Assembly (NCBI RefSeq): GCF_024713945.1
Contig: NC_134679.1
Span: 3,911,001-3,975,000, forward strand
From: Dermatophagoides farinae
Taxonomy: Eukaryota; Arthropoda; Arachnida; Sarcoptiformes; Pyroglyphidae
Reading direction: 5' to 3'
Length of the DNA stretch: 64,000 nucleotides
Part shown: piece by piece, positions 22,436 to 32,600 of the stretch
Position numbering within the stretch: the stretch's first letter is position 1
Layout of the letters: each line of letters opens with the position of its first letter
Position numbers and translations under genes: made by a program
Notes under the pieces: model-generated
Databases searched by the model: none
Told to the model about the DNA's origin: nothing
The model's input: only the letters and a program-made list of their open reading frames with translations

Positions 22436-22761
22436 ACACAGAGACGAAAGTCTGCGGTGTACACTGCAAGGTGAAATTTATCATAACATGAGACATACCC
22501 GAAATATTGGTTAACATTTGTCAGTACCAAATAATCATCATAACTCGATATGGTTGAGAATTTCATGATCATTTCATCAAAAATGAACAAGACGAAACTT
22601 GAGAAAAAACGAGCATTTTTGCACAAAGACAGCGAGTACAAAAAGTCAACACATAAAGTGTTGTGTGATTTAAATGATAGTTGTAATTATTAATTCGTTT
22701 TTGTCGTTCCATCAATAAAGTCATATTTTGATACTCGAGATTAATTTGTTTAATAAATAAT

Positions 22762-23240
22762 TGGGGGGCAAATTTATAAGTGATTGGACAATTATGGTCC
22801 ATGCCACTATCCTCCCCAACAAATAGGTTTTATAAGCGAGGGGGAGGCAAATTTATAAGTGATTGTCCACTATCCACCCCCAACACTGACTATTTTTTAA
22901 ATTAATTTATATGTAATGTGTAAATGTGTATATAAATAATTGGGGGGCAAATTTATAAGTGATTGTCCACTATCCTCCCCAACAAATAGGTTTTATAAGC
23001 GAGGGAGAGGCAAATTTATAAGTGATTGCGCAAACCACTATCCACCCCCAACACTGACTATTTTTTAAATTACTTTATGCGCAAGTGTGTATGTGTATAT
23101 AAATAATTGGGGGGCAAATTTATAAGTGATTGTCCACTATCCTCCCCAACAAATAGGTTTTATAAGCGAGGGGGAGGCAAATTTATAAGTGATTATGCGC
23201 AAACCACTATCCACCCCCAGCACTGACTATTTTTTATATT
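22762..23240. repeat. Tandem array of about 168-bp units, right arm
   Basis: The landmark CCACCCCCAACACTGAC (CCACCCCCAGCACTGAC in the last unit) recurs at 168-169 bp spacing (starts near 22874, 23042, 23211). Compared with the 185-bp units of the left arm, these units mostly lack the piece with GGACCATAATTGTCC, which survives only in the innermost copy near 22785. The arms have therefore diverged by unit turnover since they formed. Confidence 0.8.
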
Positions 23241-23427
23241 AACCCAGGCGGCCGCGATGGGATTTGAACCGACGTCGAATGTGTATATGCGTGTATATGT
23301 GTTAATGTGTGTAAATGGGGGAGGCAAATTTATAAATGATGGGGTAATTTTCCCCCAGACCATTATCCTCCCCCATAATATAGAACGTAATTATGGTCGT
23401 ATATAACAATCATATTTTACGACATTA

Positions 23428-23637
23428 CAGAAATACTTCGCTTAACGCTGCCCCGATTAGCGCTGTTTCGATATAACGCTTTGCAATTACATTACATTGC
23501 AATACATTGTTACATTGTATATGAAGAGTAAAAATGCATTATGTAAATTATGCAAAAATAACCCCGCTTTGCGCTGTTGTTTCGCTTTACGCTCAATATT
23601 TTTGGAACGTAACCCCGCGTTAAGCGGGGTATTACTG
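23428..23637. mobile_element. 210-bp Tigger-like MITE, right copy
   Basis: This is the reverse-complement counterpart of 18996-19205, with the same length and TA flanks. The terminal repeats are CAGAAATACTTCGCTTAACG at this end and GCGGGGTATTACTG at the other. Confidence 0.8.
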
Positions 23638-24499
23638 TATATTTGTATTATATCACTGTATATATGTAGCATTACTGGCTGCGCATGCTCCTGCCTATTT
23701 CTACTTTCCCCTATTTCGACCGAGAATGTCGGTGAGAGAGAACGAGCACGTTTTTCAGCCGAAAATTCCGAGTCTGGAACACTAACACACACAACTCGAC
23801 AACAAATAAAAATCCGATTTTCACAAACGATCCCACGACATATTTATTATTAAATATTGTTCGTTTTGCATTCAATTGATTCTCACTACAACAATGGTTC
23901 ATCATTATTATCAATTTGTAGAAACCATAAAGGTGATAGTCCAATTGTATCAGTAAAAAAGATGAATAGGTTTGTTAAATATTTATGTTTCAAATTAAAT
24001 TGGTTATAATTTTTTTTCTGTTAGCTGTTCGCTATTTTTAGGCATTGGTAATCTTTTGGTTTGGTTTCCATTATATTACGTTATTTTGCCTATTTTCAAT
24101 CATACAACATTCTCTTATTGTAACATTGAAGAAATCTTTTCTAAACGTTTTGCGGTTCTGTCTCTGTGCATTTTTAGTTTATTGGTTAGTGTAATTGTTC
24201 ATCATTAGTTTATAAAAAAAAATTGTTTAAAAATTTTATCATTTTACAGAGGATTTTGTTTTTGTGGTTCGGTCGTTTTGGGTCCTCATCATCTCAAATT
24301 TCGTACGCTAAGCTAACATTGGAATGTTTGTTTTCAATTATGAACGGTGATGATATGTTTGCTACATTTTTTTCCACTGATGTGAAAAAATCAAGTCTTA
24401 TACGATTACGATCAATGGTGTAATAGTTCTATAAATTAAGCATGTTTACCAGTTATTCATTATTATTAAAAATCATTTATACCATTCTAAAAGCCTATC

Positions 24500-24770
24500 T
24501 ATTGAATATTATATACATATTGAATCAATACTTCCAGGACTCTTCTTAACATTAGCCATCTTGAAATATGCCCAGAATGTGATCATGGCCACAACCGAAA
24601 GAACAATCCCAAAAACCAGAAACCTTCGTCATAAGAGTTTTTGTTGCCATCTTTATGATCATTGTTGTTGTTTCAGTCTTTTTATCATCATCACTGTTCG
24701 TGGTGATATCGGGCTTCTCGGTCTCGGTATCTGGTCCATCCATCTATAGCTAGTTGATATTCGATAGAAT
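24500..24770 (-). pseudogene. Relic of a single-pass membrane protein tail
   Basis: The minus strand reads MDGPDTETEKPDITTNSDDD then KKTETTTMIIKMATKTLMTK, a one-base frame change, then RFLVFGIVLSVVAMITFWAY followed by FKMANVKKSPGSIDSICI and a stop. The second part is a clear transmembrane helix with a short basic cytoplasmic tail. A Thr/Asp-rich stalk, a membrane segment and a frameshift suggest the decayed 3' end of a surface receptor. Given the Dscam-type FNIII relic nearby on the same strand it may belong to that family, but I see no sequence hallmark that proves it. Confidence 0.45.
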
Positions 24771-24794
24771 TCACCATAATCCACGGTCCGGTAC

Positions 24795-25543
24795 GAGATT
24801 TTAAAATTTTTTGCGACCCACCTTATGAAAAAAAAACATTTATTTACAAAACAAATTTTGGATATTCCTTTTGACAGCGCAACCAAAAATTAATTAGTGG
24901 TGCAGTTTCAAACACTTTTTTAAGATTAATTAAATTATCATCGATGAAATTTCAATTAAATTATCAACTTCTTGTTCACTAAGATTAAGCATTTCTTCCT
25001 TTTCAATTTCGACAGAAAAAGGATCTTTATTGCTCATATTATTTGAGGCAATACCCGGAAAGTAGTCTTTAAAACTATTTATTAGCATCGAAAGATGTTC
25101 TTGAATTGAAACTGATAATGTTTCAAGATGTTTCAATCTTCTTCATCGTAGTTTGAATGGATTTCAATAAATTTATGTAGTGTTTCAAAAGATTTAAAAT
25201 TTCCTTTTAAAAGTCGTTACTTAATTATTGCAGCGACCTTTTCTGATACTTTGAAGATATTTAAACCAAAGCCTTGCAAATTTAAATTCAATTCATTGAA
25301 TTGACAATAGTAAGCCAGCTTTCACACGGCGATAGCGGATACTTTTAATTGCGTAGATTGCACAACGCGCTAACGTCGCTATGAAAGAGCACAAATATAT
25401 ACTTTGGCACTATTCCTAGTGAATAACCAACTAGTAATAATATGAAACAACATTTTTTTGTGTTTTTACAATTTTCGCCGCGACCCAGCTGAATTTTTCT
25501 GCGACCCAGTGCCGGCTCGCGACCCACACTTTGGGAAACGCTG
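24795..25543 (-). mobile_element. hAT-superfamily (ZBED-type) transposon relic
   Basis: The minus-strand left end CAGCGTTTCCCAAAGTGTGG followed by GTCGCGAG is a typical hAT terminal repeat. Inside, 25136-24930 reads MKHLETLSVSIQEHLSMLIN...FKDYFPG...DPFSVE...LSEQEVDNLIEISS, and a further piece near 24880 reads FWLRCQKEYPKFV, both in the order seen in hAT/ZBED5-like transposases (family knowledge). The frames are broken and most of the transposase is missing. A second copy of the GGTGGGTCGC motif near 24820 marks roughly where the 3' end would be. Confidence 0.7.
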
Positions 25544-25666
25544 CGCCGGATACTATATAACAATATTTCTTGCATCAAAGTATTTAATTAGCATCATTAA
25601 TACTGTAATAGAACCGTGGTCTGATTTGGGAAACTTTAAATGGGTTCCGTGTATCCATTTTGTATT

Positions 25667-25682
25667 GTCCGGTGTCGGCTGG

Positions 25683-25722
<40 letters not shown>

Positions 25723-25773
25723 GGCCCCTGCATTAAGGATGACGCGCAAAATCGTGAAGCGTTCCAAATTTTT
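25667..25773 (+). ncRNA. U6: U6 spliceosomal snRNA
   Basis: The 107-nt segment contains the universal U6 core: ACATATACTAAAATTGG, ACGATACAGAGAAGATTAGC with the ACAGAGA box at 25706-25712 and the AGC triad at 25718-25720, ATGGCCCCTGC, and the 3' stem ending GAAGCGTTCC with a T-run terminator. The 5' hairpin GTCC...GGAC differs in sequence from human and fly U6 but still pairs, which suggests a working gene, not a processed copy. TTTAAA at 25635-25640 lies about 30 bp upstream, where a pol III snRNA TATA-like element would sit. Variable positions: CTGCATTAAGGATGAC in place of the usual CTGCGCAAGGATGAC. Confidence 0.93.
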
Positions 25774-25798
25774 TATTTTTTTTCGATTCCGAACTTGT

Positions 25799-26554
25799 TC
25801 AAGTAATTTTAATGTTTCCCGAACCCCAAACATTAATGTCAATATGTTTGAATTTAGAAGGGGAAGCCAACTGATTCAATTGTACGATAGCTGATTGATT
25901 GCATACTGCATGCGATAAATTCAGCCTCGGACGTGTTGTCCACCACCATTTTTTTTGTGTTTTAGTACGCCACAATATCGGTCCATTTGCCATCATCACC
26001 ACATATCCGCGGATCAATTTTACGACCAGCCAAGTAAGCATCAGAGAATGCACACTCAACACGATAGGATTTTCGGCGCCCAACTGTATACCAAAACTAT
26101 GTGTGCCAGCAAGATGATTGAAAATTCGTTTTACAGCTTTCACACATGTACGCGTCCAATGGTTTGACCACAAAACGAGATACAATAAAGCGAAAATCGG
26201 GTCGTGTTTTGGTTGCGATAAATAGATTCGACGATTCGGTTGGTTGTTCGATATACACATCATGATCAAATTGGATTATATATCCATGTCATAAGTGGCG
26301 ATTATTGAAAAGACTAGTCGAGTGGTGTCGGTGTTTACCACCGGAGCATAATTGTTCCACAAATCATCATCGTACTCTGACTCCATAGAGTCGAATATGA
26401 CCTTCTTGGTGACATTTGAAACTTTTCTTTCGTCTTGCCATAGCCAGCATATTTTTGGTCTCAGGCTCCTTTTTTTGATTTCGATCTCTTTCTTCTCAAC
26501 AGCTTTTGCCGTCATCGACCCCATGACAAATGGTTCCAGCTGATTAAAAGTCAT
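25799..26554 (-). pseudogene. Copia-type retrotransposon reverse transcriptase/RNase H relic
   Basis: The minus strand reads, with several frame changes and internal loss, as Copia pol: NNYAPVVNTDTTRLVFSIIA then TYDMDI (start of the reverse transcriptase), QPKHDPIF-like remnants, then RNase H pieces (GYVVMMANGPILWRTKTQK and TSEAEFIACSMQS, matching Copia 'GYxxxxxxGPISWxSxxQ' and 'STTEAEYIAxSxxxxE'). The catalytic YVDD region is not recognisable. The U6 gene follows only about 30 bp beyond its 3' end. Confidence 0.8.
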
Positions 26555-26599
26555 ACGTTTGCCAAACGGATAGCTTCGATGCTATAATAATGAATAGAT

Positions 26600-27552
26600 T
26601 ATTCCATTCCATGCGATTTCGTCCAGGCAAAACATAGATGACCACAATAACCAGTGAAAGTTCGAAATATCTCCTGTATAATACGATTATATGAATAAAT
26701 TTTACATATTGATTGAATTGCAGATTTCAAATCTGAAATAATCTGAACATCAATAATATTATTAGCAACAATCCATTCCGAAGCTTTTTTGATGGCAAAA
26801 ACTTCGGCTTGAAAGACAGTACATTGACCAGCTAAACGAAAAGATTGAATCGCCACCGGACTACAATCATCCCGGTAAAATACCACAAAAGAAGCGCCAA
26901 TTAAACCATCAATTTTCGAACCATCCGTGAATATAAGATAATTATGCAAAGCAGAACAAAATTCCATGGACATCAAAAGAGGTGATCAAAGCCGGATGAA
27001 CTGTATCAGCATACTTTAATGGTAATTGAAAAGAACCAAATACCGATGCAGAAAGATTTTTGGCATCAAAAACTTCTGACCAATACTGAATCTTCAAGTC
27101 AATCGGAACAGTATTAGCAATCACCAACGATACGATTCGAATCATACTTGTTTGATAGACACCATCAAATTGTTAGTAAACATTTCAACATCATCAGCAG
27201 ACATAAGATCAGCAACAGTATCAGAAAAAGGCGACAAAATAATGATGTTTTCAATAATAATTTTTAATAATGATGATATCTTCAACATTCCATTCGGAAA
27301 CATGACCAATCGCACGTTGATTAACCAAAGTTAGATCAATAGCACACTGACACCGACCATTATCAAAAGTCATGGTTCCATCATTTAAAATCACCAAATT
27401 TAGACGGCACAAAAGATCCACAATAAGCTCACCACCCCAAGCACGATGATGTGCATTAAAATCACCAGAAACAATAATTGGATATGTAGAAAATGTAGTG
27501 ACCAATCTTTCGATATTATCAATATCTTGTCTAAATGTTGCCATTCGGCTGA
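26600..27552 (-). pseudogene. Non-LTR retrotransposon relic: endonuclease and RNase H, no reverse transcriptase
   Basis: At 27544-27251 the minus strand encodes the C-terminal half of an APE-type endonuclease (IVSGDFNAHHRAWGG ... CAIDLTLVN). At 26976-26599 it encodes an RNase H domain: FTDGSK, QAEVFAIKKA and ISDLKSAI carry the expected D-E-D acidic residues, followed by AWTKSHG. A linker piece (27145-26942, IANTVPIDLKIQYWSEVFDAKN) is of the kind found between RT and RNase H. The whole reverse transcriptase that should separate these domains is absent. I-, R1- or LOA-like clades with RNase H are candidates. Confidence 0.8.
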
Positions 27553-28204
27553 TGATGATCCTTGATGCTACCTGCTTTCAATGCTTGATAAATTTGCTTT
27601 GCTCTTTTACATCCGATGATTCTATCATGATTATCGTCATCCAAAGAACTGTACAATAGATTTTTAGCCGCATACATACATTTCTCTTTATATCAATTAC
27701 TGATTACTGAGTTTACTGATTACTTTGGGTTACTTTTGGTTACTTTGGGTTCCGTATTGAGATACAGAAAAAAAACAAAATAAACATTCCAATTGTGTTA
27801 ATTTATGGCGAAAAAAGAACGTCTTATATCGAAAACAGCCATACATTTAAATAAACAATTTTGCAAGATAGAAAATTCGTAAATCAATCAAGCGCCATCT
27901 ATATCTAATCTTAAAATGCATTTTATTTTTTATTTTTCAATCAATATTAAAAAAAATGAAATAAATTACAAAAATAAAAGATGCTTGTACATGGACAAAT
28001 ACACAAACATCTTTATTAACTTGAACAGAAACGAAAATCCATGTTGTTTTTTTTTGAGTTTGTTTGATGATAAACTCATCGATTTTAATTATAATGGTGA
28101 TTATGATTGTCATTGGCGGCATATGATATTTGGTTCAATTCAATCGAATTATATTTGTCTGAATAAAACTTGATTGAGATTGACATTCTGATTAACATTG
28201 AACA
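27553..28204. other. Mixed interval between the non-LTR relic and SURF4
   Basis: A short minus-strand open stretch at about 27555-27690 (MYAAKNLLYSSLDDDNHDRI followed by IGCKRAKQIYQALKAG) is not low-complexity and may be the 5' remainder of the retrotransposon or an unknown fragment. At 27695-27755 there is a degenerate repeat of TACTGATTACT / GGTTACTTTTGG. At 27891-27905 the minus strand has a CTCF-like AGATGGCGCT. The last 200 bp before SURF4 should include its 3' UTR. Confidence 0.4.
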
Positions 28205-29094
<890 letters not shown>

Positions 29095-29609
29095 TATTTA
29101 TAAACAAGTAAAGAAACGATAAATTATCACCAATCAATTATTGCAAAATTTATTTTTTCAAAATGGAAAAGAGAAACAAAAAAAACTGAATGTTGAATCA
29201 CAAGAATAAATTTTTCTATATGAATGGTATGAAATATTATTATTTCAATTTTAAATGTTGGTTTTTTGGCGAATATCCTTGATCTTTTCAAAGTTCACTA
29301 TTGTACCGATCCTAAACCACATCGATCGATCATCAAATCTATTAAAAAATTAAAAGAAAAAATATTTGTAAACGAACACGTAAGCACAGCAGTTTGATTG
29401 TGCCATAGCATTTTGCATGGACATATGAAACTCAATTTCACATGCCCTTCATCAATGACGTGACACAAAATTTTCAAAATTTTATTACAAAAATTTAGAC
29501 TAGGTTTTCGAACAATTAAAAATCGATTTTTATTCATTTTTCAATTCAGAATAAAACTTTAACAATTACAAAAAACAAAACTTTGTACAGCTAAATATAG
29601 ATAATTTTT
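29095..29609. other. Short intergenic interval between SURF4 and neuroligin
   Basis: Both neighbours are on the minus strand, so these 515 bp must hold the neuroligin 3' UTR and the SURF4 promoter and 5' UTR. A somewhat less AT-biased piece at about 29320-29470 has no recognisable coding content. No core promoter motif could be assigned. Confidence 0.45.
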
Positions 29610-32600
29610 TCACACGGACATTTCATGATATCCAGTATTTGATGATGGCTGCTGTTGAGTTTGCAATTGAATTGTATTTGTTGTACCATCATCAATCATT
29701 TGATCACCATAATCACCTGCATCATTGCTAGGATTTGTATGATTTGTTGCATTAACTTGAAGGCAATAATATGTTGCTTGTTGTTGATGCGACGATGATA
29801 ATGTTGTAGGATTCGAATTAGTTGCGGTTAAAAAAGGCACATAATTTCCTGTAGCAACCGTAGTTCCACCTATATCGTCTGGATTATGATTCAATAGGAT
29901 TGTTGTATGATGATCATTTAAACCAGATGTAGCGGGTCCTTGATGTGCAAACGATAATGTCTTTGTGCGTTTACCCAATGTATTTGTTGATGTTGATGTA
30001 GTAGTTGTCGTTATATCCGATGGTGTTAATTCAAAACTTATTGGCTGTCTGTGATCACTAGGTGCCGGATACATGCTATAAGAAGGACCATCTATATTAC
30101 TTGATTTTTTACGGTTAAAGGTGTTGGTATTATTGCTTGTCGTATGTAGTATCATTAGATTATCATCCACATTTTGATCGGTTAGAGTTGATTCACGATA
30201 TTTATTTCCACATTTATTGTTAAACATTGCCGATGCGCTTGGAGATTGATCACCAGATATAGGATATTTTGATTGTATACTATTTATCTATAAACAATAA
30301 TAAGAAATTAATAAATTATTCGAATAAATGATGGAATCGATGAGTCAATTACCTCAACGTTTTTGTCGTCGTTATTAGATTTTTGATTTTTCTGTACTTT
30401 GCGATTCTTTTTTAATTGATAGAAAAGAGCAATAAAAAATATGACATTGATAAAGAATAATATGGCACAAGCGGCACCAATCATAATCAACCACCATGAT
30501 GCCGAACCATCGGGAACTGGTCCATAAAACATTGGATGACCGATGCTCATACCGGAATTATCATATCGTGTATGTAACAATCGATTTCCATCGCCATGAA
30601 TATCTGATAAATTTATTGGAAGATGTGTAACATTATACCAATTATGATTGATCGATGATGACAATGAAGATGAAAGATTCGCTGTTGCAGCTGAATGATT
30701 TTCCAAGATTGATGCATTGTGAGAATTGTTTGATCCAAGGGAATCGGTATTATTATTATTATTATTAGTGTTATTCAAGGTATTTGTATTATTTGAGAAT
30801 GTTCGAACAATACCATCATAGGATTTGGGATTATCGTAATCAACAAGAAGATGGTGTTGTCTATACAATTGTTTTTCGTGTTGCTGTTGTTGGCTAGAAT
30901 ATGGTTCAGATGCCATAGCCATTGATCCAGCTACATGTTTAGAAGTTTCACCAATCACACGATCGTTTCCGCCATAATTTCCTGTTGTTGAAAAATTAGT
31001 GGAACCATAATAATAATTGGGAAAATTTCGTGAGTAATACGAAAATCTAGATGGCAATTTGTATGATGATTTTATGATGTTATTACGAGGATTGTTTGGA
31101 TCATTTGATTCATTTTCAGTAGTGAGATTGGCACCAAAATTCGTCTGATAAAAATCATGATCATCAATCAACAATCGTGGTATAAGATTAAGCCATAGAG
31201 AAAGGCGATGATTTTGACGATGATCCATTTGTTTTGGACTTGTCGATCCCAATAATAGATAGTTTTTTTGTTCCAGATCATATCGAGGCCAAAAATGTCG
31301 TTGAGTAAGTGTGTTTTTGATTTTTGATTGTTGTCGACTTGTCAACGAGGATGACGATGAAGATGTCGTTGTAAAATGTGATGATCGAGTATTTGGTTCC
31401 CTAAACACATAATCAAAATAATTAGCATCCAAATTCAACAAAAAAAAATACGAACCCATGACGAGCAAAATTAACAATATATTGTATGAATAATTCTGAT
31501 ACAATCTGGTGTGTCTGTGTCAAATTGACCGGATAATAGAATGGACCAACCTGACTATTGAGACCAAATTGGAGATGAGCAATTGGATCGCCAAATAGAA
31601 AGGCTAAATCATGTTCAATAGAACAGACGATTCGCTTGGATGGTGACAAATGCAATTGATCGGTTGACTGAGAAAAAGAAGATGACGATGATAATGATGC
31701 CAAAGACATACGGCTTTCACTGTACAATGATTCTTGGCTCACTTGCTGTTGTTATTTTTTTTTTATACCCGTCATGATTTGATTTGTTCAGAGACCCGAA
31801 AACGAAAAAAAACAAAAAGGTAAATCTATTATTAGTAAATTGAAAAAATATTCAAAATTTTTCCGTTTCGTTACATTTGTATCGAAATAATAAAAAAATA
31901 AACGGCCACCAAATGATGATTGTTGAGATGATGATGAAGACCATGGTCCATTCGAATGTAAATCAGCCATACGGACCAATGGAGCGAATACTAATGCATC
32001 GCTCAGTATGGATTTAGCCGAATCAAGTATATCGAATGATCGTTTATTCGTTTTCAAATACGATGAAGATGATGAATATGAAACCGGATTAGTAGTGGCA
32101 GCATTCCATGATGAATATTCATTGTATAAAATTAAAAAAATAGCCTAAATTTTCATGTAAATAAAGAAAATTGTCATCAATTTTTTTTCATTATTGAGTG
32201 AATCAACTTACTTGTTGATGATAATCATAGAGATTACGTACTAGAGTACGAAGTATACGATCACGACGATCTGGTTCAACACCATAAATAGATTCTTGAT
32301 CGGAGAATAAACAAGGTGAATCAACATCAGTAACGCCAACCATCAGATCATATGATCGGGCCAGTGTTAATGGATCAAAATGTGAACGTTCTTTATTATG
32401 ATTTGTAGCTCGTTCCGATGATGATGATGATGATGATGAGGGCGATGATGAATGATAAAGTTCATCATTATGATGTTGATGATAATGATAGATATGAACC
32501 GGATCAAAAGGCACAACAATCGAATCGATTATTGGACCGAATGCGGTCAAATGTTCGGGTGCAATGTTTTCATATTGAGCAATTAATTGACTAATTTTTT

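Larger units (their letters stand above)
22639..24402. repeat. Right arm of the large inverted repeat (about 1.76 kb)
   Basis: This is the reverse complement of 18234-20027, from CAAAAAGTCAAC (22639) to GTCTTATA (24402). It contains the same 101-codon frame, the same 210-bp MITE, the tRNA-like segment and a related tandem array with shorter units. Together with the left arm it encloses 2.6 kb carrying the Ig cassettes, so the 6.17 kb can be drawn as one large foldback structure. The outer flanks (ACCACCA left, CGATTACG right) show no shared duplication. Confidence 0.9.
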
